From Lentisphaerae bacterium GWF2_49_21 (GTDB lineage Bacteria > Verrucomicrobiota > Lentisphaeria > Victivallales > GWF2-50-93): DNA of 46,903 nucleotides. The DNA lies in assembly GCA_001804805.1 (NCBI GenBank), contig MHBH01000013.1, positions 1-46,903 of the forward strand, in the 5' to 3' direction. Shown here piece after piece: positions 8,505 to 17,243 of this stretch (the first letter of the stretch is position 1; each line of letters begins with the position of its first letter). A program made the translations under genes and the position numbers. The notes under the pieces were generated by a model, which saw only the letters and a program-made list of their open reading frames with translations, made no database searches and was not told the DNA's origin.

Positions 8505-9938
8505 ATGAAGACTCCAAATATAGTATTCATACTTGTCGACGACATGGGCTGGATGGATCTCTCATGCCAGGGCAGCAAATTCTATGAGACACCGAACATC
8601 GACCGGCTCGCCCGCGAAGGATTGCGTTTTACGGATGCGTACGCATCATGTCCGGTCTGCTCGCCGACGAGAGCGAGCCTGCTGACAGGAAAATATCCTG
8701 CCCGGCTCGGTCTTACGCATTATATATGGAATAATCCCGTGCATTACAATGGAACTTATGAAAAAGGGAAGTTGCTGGGAGTGCCCTATGTTCCCTACAT
8801 GTCAACCCGCGAAAAATCACTTGCGTCGGCATTGAAACAGCATGGCTACAAGACTTGGCATATCGGGAAATGGCATCTTGGATCAGAGGAGTACTGGCCG
8901 GAAAAGCACGGATTCGACATAAACATCGGAGGCTGTGAGAAAGGTCATCCTTCCGGACGCGGACACTATTTCGTCCCATGGGACATCCCAACAATCCCTC
9001 CCAAGGAAGGAGATTGCTTTCTGACGGACCGTCTCGGAGACGAGGCTGTGGAGCGCATCATGAACAACGATGGGACTCCTTTTTTCCTCAACATGTGGTT
9101 CTATGCCGTCCACACTCCCGTCCAGGCTAAGCCAGAAAAGATAAAAAAATTTGAACTCAAGGCGAAAGAGATGGGAATTGACAAGATAAATCCCTTGGTC
9201 AAAGGGGATTGCTTTCCCAGCGAGCACAAGAAGAATCAGAGGATCGAACGCAGGATCATCCAGTCAAATCCCGCATATGCAGGTCTGGTCGAGCATTTGG
9301 ACGAGAATATCGGGAAGATACTTGACGCGCTTGATCGTAAGGGGCTGGCCGAAGACACGATAGTAATTTTTACTTCCGACAATGGCGGGCTCAGCACGGC
9401 TGAATCTTCTCCCACATGCAACACACCCCTTCAGGAAGGCAAGGGATGGATGTATGAAGGTGGAATCAGGGAACCATTGATTGTCAGGTGGCCCGGGAAG
9501 ATCAGACCGGGCGTCACCGATTCAGTCGTTACGAGCTGCGACTTCTATCCGACGATCCTTGAGGCATGCGGACTTCCGCTGGAGAATGCCCAGCATCTTG
9601 ATGGAAAAAGCTTCCTGCCTGTACTTAGAGGGGGGAAATATGATCGCGGATCCGTGTTCTGGCATTTCCCGCATTATGCAAACCAGGGAGGAACTCCGGG
9701 ATGTGCAATTCGCAGGGGAGACTGGAAACTGATAGAATTCTTCGAGCACGGGATCGAGCTGTACAACCTTAAAAATGACATAAGCGAGAAGGACAATTTA
9801 GCTCCAATCCATCCCGAACTTGCCGAATCGCTGCGCGCAGAACTGCACGGATGGCTGAAGGAGATGAACGCAATCGTGCCTGCGAAAAATCCTGAATGGA
9901 AGCCATGGCGGGATGCGGATCTGGATCCGCTGGATTAG
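8505..9938 (+). CDS. Sulfatase, formylglycine-dependent (arylsulfatase A type)
   Basis: A 477-residue type I sulfatase. The metal-binding start NIVFILVDDMGWMD and the modification motif C-S-P-T-R (Cys52, followed by ASLLTGKYPARLG) are intact, so Cys52 should be converted to formylglycine by a sulfatase-modifying enzyme not present in the window. Further family motifs are GKWHLG, TIVIFTSDNGG and the terminal 'RRGDWKLIEFFE.GIELYNL'. There is no signal peptide, so cytoplasmic action on imported sulfated oligosaccharide is likely. GAGGTG precedes the ATG. It shares a unit with the upstream GH5-like enzyme. Its TAG stop overlaps the TAA stop of the convergent GspE/PilB gene within the 4 bases TTAG (9935-9938). 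Confidence 0.92.
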   Translation: MKTPNIVFILVDDMGWMDLSCQGSKFYETPNIDRLAREGLRFTDAYASCPVCSPTRASLLTGKYPARLGLTHYIWNNPVHYNGTYEKGKLLGVPYVPYMSTREKSLASALKQHGYKTWHIGKWHLGSEEYWPEKHGFDINIGGCEKGHPSGRGHYFVPWDIPTIPPKEGDCFLTDRLGDEAVERIMNNDGTPFFLNMWFYAVHTPVQAKPEKIKKFELKAKEMGIDKINPLVKGDCFPSEHKKNQRIERRIIQSNPAYAGLVEHLDENIGKILDALDRKGLAEDTIVIFTSDNGGLSTAESSPTCNTPLQEGKGWMYEGGIREPLIVRWPGKIRPGVTDSVVTSCDFYPTILEACGLPLENAQHLDGKSFLPVLRGGKYDRGSVFWHFPHYANQGGTPGCAIRRGDWKLIEFFEHGIELYNLKNDISEKDNLAPIHPELAESLRAELHGWLKEMNAIVPAKNPEWKPWRDADLDPLD

Positions 9939-11710
9939 ATTTTCTTGTCGTCGCCTTTTTCGCCCATGTCATAGCTTATGAGGAAGTTTCCTGTTATCCT
10001 GCTGACCTCTTCAATGCTGGTGAGGCCGCGGCTGAGCTTTATCCATCCATCTTCGCGGAGTGTCTTCATTCCCTTCTGCCTGGCGGCCCTTCTTAATTCG
10101 CTTGAAGCCGCATGGGCTGCGGCAAGATCCTGGATCTCTTCGTCAAGCAAAAATATTTCATAGATGGCGAGGCGTCCCTTGTATCCAGTACTGTTGCATT
10201 TCGCGCAGCCTGCGCCCTTCCATGCCTTTACCTCCTCCGGCCTGACTCCGAGGAAATGGGATATTTCCGTGCGGATATGCGGAGTGATGTTTTCATCAAG
10301 TACTTTGCAGTTAGGGCATATTCTCCTGACAAGGCGCTGGGCGATACAGGCGACCAGCGAGGAGGCGAGAAGATATGGTTCGACTCCCATGTCGATCAGC
10401 CTGTTGACGGCTCCGACTGAGTCGTTCGTGTGGAGGGTGCTGAAGACAAGGTGTCCGGTCAGCGACGATCTGATTGCTATCTCCGCAGTTTCAGAGTCGC
10501 GGATCTCGCCGACGAGGATGATGTCGGGATCGTGGCGGAGTATGGAACGGAGCCCGCTGGCGAAAGTAAGTCCGATCTGGCTGTGCATCTGGATCTGGCT
10601 GACGCCCTGCATTTCGTATTCGACGGGATCCTCGACAGTGATTATCTTCCTGTCCTTCCTGGAATCTGCGATTTTCGCAAGAGCCGCGTAGAGGGTCGTG
10701 GTTTTTCCGCTTCCAGTCGGGCCGGTGACAAGTATGATTCCATGCGGGAGATCGATGAGCTTCTGCAGGATCCTCAAGTCCGAATCCTCAAGTCCGAGAT
10801 CGGACATTGAGAGGAAGACGGTCTTGCGGTTGAGTATCCTGAGGCATATGGTTTCGCCGAACCTGCTGGGCATTATTGAAATACGCAGGTCGAATTCTTC
10901 AGTGCCCGCCTTTACCGAGATCCGTCCGTCATGAGGCAGTCTTCTCTCGGCGATGTTCAGATCCGCCATGATCTTCAGCCTTGAAGTGATTGCCTCATGG
11001 AATTTGCGGACACCGTCCGGGACCGGGATGTCCTGCAGCATTCCATCTATCCTGTAGCGGAGCTTCACGCTGTCCTGGAAAGGTTCGATGTGTATGTCGG
11101 TGGCGGCCATTTCGAGTGCGTCTATGAGGATCTGGTTGACCAGGCTGATGATTGGTACCGACTCGTCGTCGACCTTGATGTCGCCGCCTGCGGATGAATA
11201 GCGTATTTCCCTGCTCTGCAGTCTTTCAGCGATCTTGGATTCACGGATTTTGATGACAGTTTCAGCTCCAAGGCCATAGACGCTCTTGAGGGTCATGTTG
11301 ATTTCATGGGAGGTGGCGAGGAGCGGTTCGATCCGTTTTCCGACGAGGAGGCGCAGGTTTTCCAGGACCCGCATCGACGGGGGGGTTGAGAAGGCGGCCT
11401 CGAGCGTGTTCTGCTTGAGCTTCAATGGGACGAACTTATAATGGATGGCGGTCTTGGCGGAGATGCATTTCTTTGCATCCTCCTCGATATTGATCTTGTG
11501 GAGGGATATCAACGGGAGTCCGGTGCATTCGCTGAGGGCCTTGTAGATCTCGTCCTGGGGGCAGCAGTCGAGTTCGATCAGCGACTGATGGGCGGGGATG
11601 CCCTCCCTTTTCATGCGTTTCTGGGCAATCTCGCCCTGCTGTTTTGTTATCCTGCCACGGCCTTCGAGCAGACTGAAGATATCGCCTTTGGTTGCAGTAT
11701 TCTCATTCAT
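9935..11710 (-). CDS. gspE: GspE/PilB-type secretion or pilus assembly ATPase
   Basis: A 591-residue hexameric traffic ATPase. An N-terminal GSPII_E_N-like domain (residues 20-145) precedes the ATPase core, with Walker A GPTGSGKTTT (residues 330-339), Asp box motif EDPVEYEMQGVSQIQ, Walker B DPDIILVGEIRDSETAEIA and the His box 'SLTGHLVFSTLHTND'. A tetracysteine zinc motif (CPNC ... CAKC, about 475-520) is intact, as in GspE/PilB. It powers pseudopilin or pilin polymerisation at the inner membrane. It is the last gene of a minus-strand operon and overlaps the preceding gene by 8 bp. Neither a GspF/PilC platform gene nor a secretin is in the window, so T2SS versus T4P cannot be decided. Confidence 0.95.
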   Translation of the reverse strand: MNENTATKGDIFSLLEGRGRITKQQGEIAQKRMKREGIPAHQSLIELDCCPQDEIYKALSECTGLPLISLHKINIEEDAKKCISAKTAIHYKFVPLKLKQNTLEAAFSTPPSMRVLENLRLLVGKRIEPLLATSHEINMTLKSVYGLGAETVIKIRESKIAERLQSREIRYSSAGGDIKVDDESVPIISLVNQILIDALEMAATDIHIEPFQDSVKLRYRIDGMLQDIPVPDGVRKFHEAITSRLKIMADLNIAERRLPHDGRISVKAGTEEFDLRISIMPSRFGETICLRILNRKTVFLSMSDLGLEDSDLRILQKLIDLPHGIILVTGPTGSGKTTTLYAALAKIADSRKDRKIITVEDPVEYEMQGVSQIQMHSQIGLTFASGLRSILRHDPDIILVGEIRDSETAEIAIRSSLTGHLVFSTLHTNDSVGAVNRLIDMGVEPYLLASSLVACIAQRLVRRICPNCKVLDENITPHIRTEISHFLGVRPEEVKAWKGAGCAKCNSTGYKGRLAIYEIFLLDEEIQDLAAAHAASSELRRAARQKGMKTLREDGWIKLSRGLTSIEEVSRITGNFLISYDMGEKGDDKKI

Positions 11711-12341
11711 CCAGCATCACCTTTTCGCTTGATTGGAGCGTTATGGCCTGTGTCTCGTTCTTCTTGTTGGTTATCATCAGCATGTCAGATGTGATCATGT
11801 CCACAGAGAGCCCGTCGAGCTTGTCTCCGGGAGCGACAGTGAAATCCTTTGTCTCCTTTGTCTTGCTGTCGAAGACCGATATGAGCGCGAGCAATTCTCC
11901 GGAAGCGGATTTTGTAACTCCTTTGAACTCGATGTTCTTGAATTCAGCATAGCGCATTGTCAGGACAGTTGTCTTTTTCGGCGGAGGAGGGGGAGGGGGC
12001 TTGGTTTCCGGAGGTTTCGGTTCCACTTTAGGAGGCTTGGGCGGCGGCGGTGTAACTTTTTTCGGCTGTTTTACGGCGAATGTCTTCTGGAAATAGAAAG
12101 GCTTCTCGTCCTTGCCCAGGGGCGGGACCGGATCCAGGAATGCAAGCGCCTTTTCGTTCAGCAGGGAGCGGGGTTTCGGGGCGTTCGTGGACATCGACAG
12201 GTCGGCATCCTTCGAGCTCATGAGGTCGAAGACAAAGAAGAATACAGCGGAAAGGAGCAGTATGATTGAAATACAGAAAATAGTTTTCTCCCAGTCTTTC
12301 TGGACGCTCTCATTCAGTTTTTTTGCATCCATGGTATTCAC
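11703..12341 (-). CDS. PilP/GspC-like inner-membrane protein with proline-rich linker
   Basis: A 212-residue protein with one membrane segment (about residues 20-42, TIFCISIILLLSAVFFFVFD), then a Pro/Lys linker (residues 95-125, e.g. PPPPKPPKVEPKPPETKPP), then a small C-terminal beta domain (residues 126-212, TMRYAEFKNIEFKG ... GELLALISVFD). Topology and position match PilP or GspC, which link the inner-membrane platform to the secretin; sequence identity to either is not obvious. It overlaps both neighbours (8 bp downstream, 4 bp upstream), so it is translated with them. Confidence 0.65.
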   Translation of the reverse strand: MNTMDAKKLNESVQKDWEKTIFCISIILLLSAVFFFVFDLMSSKDADLSMSTNAPKPRSLLNEKALAFLDPVPPLGKDEKPFYFQKTFAVKQPKKVTPPPPKPPKVEPKPPETKPPPPPPPKKTTVLTMRYAEFKNIEFKGVTKSASGELLALISVFDSKTKETKDFTVAPGDKLDGLSVDMITSDMLMITNKKNETQAITLQSSEKVMLDE

Positions 12342-13300
12342 GCTCCTTCAGGAAGTATTTTTGGCGGAGCCGGTTTGCTGCGCACTGGTTCGCCTGAACC
12401 TTCGCCCGTCGGAAAATAAAACGCCGAGCATTCGATTTCCACCTTGATGATCCTTGCTTCCACGGACAGCTGGGTGTCGTCGTTCCTGATGTCCGGGACC
12501 AGGGACATCTGTATCTGGGAGACGGGGAAGAAATTGTCGCCCGACTGGATTTTGCCAAGGAAGGAATATAGGCTTTCAACAGTTCCGTAGAGGGCAAGGC
12601 GGATTGGAATGGCCATTACATACGGAGACTTGTCCTCATCGTAGAGACGATATTCGGTGACTGGCATGAACTGCAGCCTTGCGGCCGGTTTTTTCCGTCC
12701 CTTCTCGTCCTGTATGATGACCTTGTCGTCGGCCTGGACGCGGAGTCCGCTCTGCGTCACGAGAGTTGTCAGCTTGTCCAGCACCCAGACCTGCAATACC
12801 AGCTGGTAGATGTTCTGTGTCTGTGTCTTTTCTCCGAGCCCGAGTATCGATTCTGAAAGATATATGTCCCTTGATGCCAGCTTGATCTCAAGGTTGTTGT
12901 ATTCCTCCTGGTAGTCGAGCCTTGTCACGTCATGCGTGAAGTCGGAATGGGTTTCAAAAATCTTCTTGACGCTGCTGCTGAGCGTGCCGGTGCATCGCTG
13001 CAGGATCTGCTGTGATTTCTGCTTTATGCCGGTTATTTCCTTCTTGTCCTTCAATGCCCCATCGGGCCTGCCGCCTTCCAGTTCAGTTTTTTTCAGCTGG
13101 ACATATGTCTCAAGCCGTCCCGGATCGAGAGGCCAGCCTGAATGGCCGAGTTCGTTCTTGGTATTGCTGATGTAGGCGCGGTCGCTGCGGACCTTGACCG
13201 CCAGAGGCCTGACAAAAAGAATATGCGTGGCGACAAGGACAACCAGCATGATGAGCAGGGCGATGAAGAGGCGGACATGCTGTCTGGGCCATTTTTTCAT
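12338..13300 (-). CDS. PilO/GspM-like inner-membrane protein
   Basis: A 320-residue bitopic protein: short cytoplasmic start (MKKWPRQHVR), a membrane segment (LFIALLIMLVVLVATHILFV, residues 11-30), a helical/coiled-coil region (35-110), and a C-terminal domain with a PilO-like pattern 'IPIRLALYGTVESLYSFLGKIQ'. In PilO the equivalent strand-helix unit forms the ferredoxin-like dimer. The last 40 residues are extended and proline-rich. It lies exactly where pilO is expected, between the pilMN-like fusion and the PilP-like gene, overlapping the latter by 4 bp (ATGA type). Confidence 0.68.
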   Translation of the reverse strand: MKKWPRQHVRLFIALLIMLVVLVATHILFVRPLAVKVRSDRAYISNTKNELGHSGWPLDPGRLETYVQLKKTELEGGRPDGALKDKKEITGIKQKSQQILQRCTGTLSSSVKKIFETHSDFTHDVTRLDYQEEYNNLEIKLASRDIYLSESILGLGEKTQTQNIYQLVLQVWVLDKLTTLVTQSGLRVQADDKVIIQDEKGRKKPAARLQFMPVTEYRLYDEDKSPYVMAIPIRLALYGTVESLYSFLGKIQSGDNFFPVSQIQMSLVPDIRNDDTQLSVEARIIKVEIECSAFYFPTGEGSGEPVRSKPAPPKILPEGA

Positions 13301-13302
13301 TT

Positions 13303-15144
13303 TTACTTGCCCTTCTTGATTTCGACGAGATTGGCCTGGTTGACGCTGTCTTCGGCAAAAGGCAGCTTGATTGCGAAATCGCGGAACCTCTTCCCGCCGA
13401 GCTGGGAATTGATTTCACGGTTGTTTACGACCTGCGAGATCCACGGGGATGACATTATATCCTCCCTGCCGGTTCTTTCCTCCTCGGAGAGGATGTCCAC
13501 CTCCTCGGTGTTTGAGCTGAAAAGAGGGACATTGCTCAGCTTTGTCTGTATCTGGCGGACCAGGTCGTAATGCTCCTTCTTGCTTGAGGAGATGGTGAAT
13601 CCAATGAGGACGAGGGAGCGGTTCTCGGTCATTTGATTTACGCAGACGGATTCGTTCCTGCCTCTTTTCATGAAGGAAGCAGGATCTTTTGCCGCCAGAT
13701 TTGCCATGAAGATGTTCTGGGTGTCCTTCGATGCGTTCTTCTCCAGTTTCAGCCCATGGAAGCTTTTTTCGTCGGCAAGATAGCTGAAGAAGAAATTATC
13801 CCCCTTTATCTTTCCGACTTCCCTGACGGCTGAAAGGAACCTGGGGATGTTGTTGCCGGTGATTGCGAACGGTACTATCATCTTTTCATAGTGCCTTATG
13901 TCATCGCCCAGCTTGTCCAGCTTTGGAATGAACACTTCGCAGGCCTGCAGGCGTGTGATTATCTTCCTGTTCTGGAGATCTTCTTTTTCCAGTTTCAGAT
14001 AGAAGTCGATGAGGTAGAGGAATATTGCGATCACGAAGATGAAGACCGCCGCTGAAATGAACTTGTAGTTCCTCTTCCTGAGCGAGACCCACCTTATCTC
14101 CGAAGGTGCGAGGGAGATGCGGATGTCCTCTATTTCCATGGCCTGGAGCGCAAGCCCGTATGCGCAGGCCAGTTCAGGAAGAAGTTTCCCTTCCTTGTCC
14201 ACCGGACCGAAAAGTTCGATTTCGCATTCCATGAAATTGGACATGAGTATTTCCGGCAGGCCACCGATAAGCGAGCCGCCTCCGCAGAGCCAGAGCTTCA
14301 CTATTTCCATTCCTGCCGTCTCGGCATTCTCGTGGATCTTCCATTGTTCCACGGCGTTCTTGAGTTCGGAGATGAGAGTCAAGGAGACCTTGTGCAAGGG
14401 GTGTTTTTTGTTCTTGGAGCTGATTTCAGCCTTCAGTTTCTCCTCCTCGGCCTTGGCCTCGTCCATCTCCATTGACTCCATAAGGGCGCGGTTGAACTTG
14501 TCTGATCCGAACAGGAGGCTGTTTATGGAGAGGATCTGTCCGCCGGCAAATATTATCACGGTGGAGTTTTCGGCGCCGATCTCGATTATCATCTGGGGCT
14601 TTTCGACGTCCTTTGTTTCAGGATGCAGATTGAAAAGGGCGTTTATGAGGGCCATGCTGTTCATGGTCATGTCTGCAGGAGTGACGCCGGCCGACTCGAG
14701 CACCTGCAATTTTTCAGCGACGACTGAATAGCGGGAAATTCCTATCAGTACGGGGTTGTTTCTTCCGTATTTCGGCGGCATGATGTGATAGTCATGGATG
14801 AATTTCTCCTCGGAGATTCCTGACAGCTGCTGCGTCTCATAGGCGATCATCTCCTCCAGCTTGGCCTCGGGAGCTACAGGGAAGTCCCTTACCTGGACAG
14901 TGGCGAGGTATTGTTGAAGCCCCAGGCATATGTCGCGGTTTTTCCAGCCATTCTGCTCCAGCCATGTGGAAAGGCTCTGGCTGAGTTCTTCATCATCGAG
15001 GATTCCTTCTGCGCGCAGTTTCAGCAGCTGGTGGGAAACGAGGCTGACTCCTCCTTCTTTTGTCCAGGAAAGCTCTGCAGCCTTAATAGTGCTGGAGCCT
15101 ATGTCGAGGCCGACCGCCTTGCGTGTTTTATTCTTCCAAAACAT
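13303..15144 (-). CDS. PilM-PilN fusion-type pilus/secretion assembly protein
   Basis: A 613-residue protein. Residues 1-370 have the actin-like PilM fold: KAVGLDIGSSTIKAAELSW (phosphate loop 1), CLGLQQYLATVQVRDFPV, 'MIIEIGAENSTVIIFAGGQ' and 'LCGGGSLIGGLPEIL'. A membrane segment follows (about 383-402, FISAAVFIFVIAIFLYLIDF), then a periplasmic region of about 210 residues with coiled coil and a PilN-like half. In most bacteria PilM and PilN are separate proteins; GspL is the natural fused counterpart. The start is ATG 15144 (MFWKNKTRKAVGLD), because the 26 codons upstream in frame overlap the pseudopilin coding end; AAAGGAA lies upstream. The stop is 3 bp from the next gene. Confidence 0.78.
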   Translation of the reverse strand: MFWKNKTRKAVGLDIGSSTIKAAELSWTKEGGVSLVSHQLLKLRAEGILDDEELSQSLSTWLEQNGWKNRDICLGLQQYLATVQVRDFPVAPEAKLEEMIAYETQQLSGISEEKFIHDYHIMPPKYGRNNPVLIGISRYSVVAEKLQVLESAGVTPADMTMNSMALINALFNLHPETKDVEKPQMIIEIGAENSTVIIFAGGQILSINSLLFGSDKFNRALMESMEMDEAKAEEEKLKAEISSKNKKHPLHKVSLTLISELKNAVEQWKIHENAETAGMEIVKLWLCGGGSLIGGLPEILMSNFMECEIELFGPVDKEGKLLPELACAYGLALQAMEIEDIRISLAPSEIRWVSLRKRNYKFISAAVFIFVIAIFLYLIDFYLKLEKEDLQNRKIITRLQACEVFIPKLDKLGDDIRHYEKMIVPFAITGNNIPRFLSAVREVGKIKGDNFFFSYLADEKSFHGLKLEKNASKDTQNIFMANLAAKDPASFMKRGRNESVCVNQMTENRSLVLIGFTISSSKKEHYDLVRQIQTKLSNVPLFSSNTEEVDILSEEERTGREDIMSSPWISQVVNNREINSQLGGKRFRDFAIKLPFAEDSVNQANLVEIKKGK

Positions 15145-15194
15145 ACGATTTCGGGTTCCTTTATCATCTGGATACGGCTTTTTGAGGGCGAAGG

Positions 15195-15893
15195 TTACGG
15201 TTCCCAGGCGCCGTCTTCCCATTTCGCCCTGCTCATGAAATAGTTACCGGCAAACCCGACGTTCAGGACAGGCGCTTCATTATTTGGAATAACTCTTGAA
15301 GGGGAATAGTCTTTAAGCCTTTTTACATGCCAGTAGCATCGGATCACCGGGAAAAGAGTCGGATCATAGCCTTCTCCGAGCGCATGGGTCCCGTCTCCAC
15401 CCTGCTTGAGCTGGATATTCTTCAATTGGGCCCAGGTGTAGGGGGAGGTGAGCCCGGATCCGGTGAGGTTCCAGGCGCAGTCGGAGTCAGTGAACTCATA
15501 GAAATAACTTACATTTCCGACAGCCGTGTTGGGATTGATATGGATTCCGGTATTTCCTTGGCGGTCATAGGCTGTTGAGTGCTGCTGGTCGGCCCTTGCG
15601 AGCCACGCGTTTGCGGGAGTGTTGGACGGGTTGGAGTCCGAAGGGCATAGATAAACTCCGGTGCTTGTCATGTAGTCGGGATACAGACGTGAAACCCAGC
15701 CCACATCCGCGTCAGTGTTGTCATGCTTATAGGTTATTATGGCAAGTCCTATCTGCTTGAGGTTGTTCATACAGCTGGCCTGTTTGCCCTTGTCCCTGGC
15801 CTTGCTGAGGGCGGGAAGCATAAGACCGGCGATTATTGCGATGATCGCAATAACGACAAGTAGTTCGATAAGTGTGAAAAGTCTTTTATTCAT
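15195..15893 (-). CDS. Pseudopilin-like protein, prepilin N-terminal methylation helix
   Basis: A 232-residue protein starting [18 protein letters not shown], the type IV prepilin helix with Glu at position +5 after the expected cleavage. The residue before Phe is Leu, not the canonical Gly, a departure common in Lentisphaerota/Planctomycetes pseudopilins. The rest carries the usual '[23 protein letters not shown]' start and 'YLCPSD' motif of the DUF1559-like/H-X9-DG-type pseudopilins of PVC bacteria. It is the first gene of the PilMN/PilO/PilP/GspE operon, so it may be the major pseudopilin or a co-expressed minor one. Confidence 0.88.
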   Translation of the reverse strand: MNKRLFTLIELLVVIAIIAIIAGLMLPALSKARDKGKQASCMNNLKQIGLAIITYKHDNTDADVGWVSRLYPDYMTSTGVYLCPSDSNPSNTPANAWLARADQQHSTAYDRQGNTGIHINPNTAVGNVSYFYEFTDSDCAWNLTGSGLTSPYTWAQLKNIQLKQGGDGTHALGEGYDPTLFPVIRCYWHVKRLKDYSPSRVIPNNEAPVLNVGFAGNYFMSRAKWEDGAWEP

Positions 15894-16016
15894 TATTTCT
15901 CCAAAAATTAAAGAAATCCTTGAATGTATTATCGTACTCTAGCATAACGTATTTACATAGCAAGTTATTGCATTAAATCCGGAGAATTTTTCAAATTGGG
16001 TACAACGCTGAGTTTT

Positions 16017-16042
16017 GGCGACGGAATGTCACAGCCGTCGCC
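16017..16042. terminator. Hairpin after the leader-domain paralogue pair
   Basis: GGCGACGG (16017-16024) and CCGTCGCC (16035-16042) form a perfect 8-bp stem with a 10-nt loop, just 3 bp past the stop of the minus-strand gene ending at 16046. No T-run follows on the minus strand, so it is a weak terminator candidate or an mRNA-end stabiliser. It separates the leader-domain genes from the pseudopilin operon. Confidence 0.4.
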
Positions 16043-16045
16043 CGG

Positions 16046-16614
16046 TCATTTTTCTTGAATTTCGGTTATGGAACCGTCGGGGGAAAGTTTGAACGCCCTT
16101 CGGGTGCCGGGACGTTCACGATGACGTGCGATTGCAGTATAAGTCCTGCCGTCGGAAATGATTTCAAAGACGTATTTGGGATCCTTGTTGATGCTCTGTA
16201 TTATCTCTGCGGTATTCTTGTTGGCCGACAATGTCTGCATGTCGGCATAGCTTCCGTATTCACTCTTATATAGTTCCTGGACCTGTCTGATTGACAAGAG
16301 ACCGTGCGTGGCTCTTGCTTCCTCAGGAACATGCCAAGAGTCATGCCCGAAAGGATTGCGAGTATCGCAACGCCTGTCAGGATTGTGGTGAAATCTCCGG
16401 AGGAGTGTGAGAATTTCATCTGCCGCTTCCACCAGCCGTATTTGTCGATCATCTTTTCCAGCTGGGCGCTTGAAACCGTTTTCAACATGTTCTTCTCGGC
16501 TTCGGAAAGATCGAGATTGGCAAGTGTCGCATCGCGGTCGTTCATAAGGCTGTAGCGGAATACCACGTCCTCCGACGCGCGTTTCAGTACCGCCTGCAGT
16601 TTCTCGTCGTTCAT
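16046..16614 (-). pseudogene. Frameshifted paralogue: leader-like domain + TM + pilin-like domain
   Basis: Two frames are needed to read this gene. From 16614 the first frame gives MNDEKLQAVLKRASED, a helical N-domain with DLSEAEKNMLKTV and QLEKMI, then a membrane segment (TTILTGVAILAILSGMTLGM) up to RKQE near 16315, after which it turns to nonsense and stops at 16201. The adjacent frame carries the rest: LLSIRQVQELYKSEYGSYAD ... FKLSPDGSITEIQEK, ending at 16046 and aligning with the C-terminus of the intact neighbour. The junction at about 16300-16325 is best explained by loss of one base (or a sequencing/assembly error). Unlike its paralogue it lacks the Cys after the membrane segment. Its ATG overlaps the TGA of the upstream paralogue (ATGA). 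Confidence 0.75.
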
Positions 16615-17183
16615 GGTTTGATCTCGCTTGATTTTCCTTTTGAATCAATCAGGTAGATCGGCCGGTTTGAACGAGTCTTGTGCTTGGCGGTAATCAGGAA
16701 ATCGTCTTTCAGGACCTTTATCTCGTATTGATACTGGTCCTTTTCGGATAATTTATCGATGAAGTTGGCCTTAGTCAGGGATTCGATGTCAGTATATGTA
16801 CCATGTTTTTGGTAATAGGCCGCTTCAGCGAGGAAAAGCTGATTAAGTTTTGATTTCGCCACAACACCTGATGCAGTGCAGCCGGCGGTTGATGTTACCC
16901 CAATAAAAAGTCCGGCAGAAATCGCAGTTAAAGCAGCTGCGGTCACGGTTGCGGTAAGATATGGGAAAGAACTATTAGAACAAACCGTTTTTCCCCACCA
17001 TGCTGTTTTTAGTTTGAGCATTTTTTCCAGCTGCTCGTCCGAAACTGACTTGAGCATGTTCTTCTCGACATCCGAAAGGTCAAGCTCGTTGACAGTTGCA
17101 TCACGGTCTTTCAGAAGACGATAGCGGAACACTTCGTCTTCCGACGCGCGTTTCAGGACCGCCTGCAGTTTCTCGTCGTTCAT
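16611..17183 (-). CDS. Leader-like domain / membrane segment / pilin-like domain protein
   Basis: A 190-residue protein in three parts. Residues 1-57 are a helical, acidic domain (DEKLQAVLKRASEDEVFRYR, LDLSDVEKNMLKSVSDEQLE) that resembles NHLP/Nif11-type RiPP leader sequences and is shared with the genes at 16046-16614 and 19393-20625. Residues about 75-100 are a membrane segment ending in STAGC (Cys102), which could be a lipobox. Residues 108-190 resemble the globular part of type IV pilins (LNQLFLAEAAYYQKHGTYTD ... LIDSKGKSSEIK). CAGGA precedes the ATG. The first 42 coding bases differ from the paralogue at one position while later parts diverge. Function is unknown; an anti-sigma-like or small lipoprotein role is an alternative. 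Confidence 0.7.
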   Translation of the reverse strand: MNDEKLQAVLKRASEDEVFRYRLLKDRDATVNELDLSDVEKNMLKSVSDEQLEKMLKLKTAWWGKTVCSNSSFPYLTATVTAAALTAISAGLFIGVTSTAGCTASGVVAKSKLNQLFLAEAAYYQKHGTYTDIESLTKANFIDKLSEKDQYQYEIKVLKDDFLITAKHKTRSNRPIYLIDSKGKSSEIKP

Positions 17184-17243
17184 ATTTTTTCAATTCCTGA
17201 TTTCGTTTTGACGATTTAGCTTGTCTTTATCCCGGAGGGATAG

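Noticed and set aside
15145-15222. 26-codon N-terminal extension of the PilM-PilN fusion
   Set aside because: It overlaps the 3' end of the pseudopilin gene in another frame and precedes the normal PilM start MFWKNKTRKAVGLD.
16046-16648. Single intact gene reading from 16648 in the second frame
   Set aside because: Its N-terminal half is low-complexity charged sequence unlike any neighbour; the true N-terminus is the MNDEKLQ frame starting at 16614.
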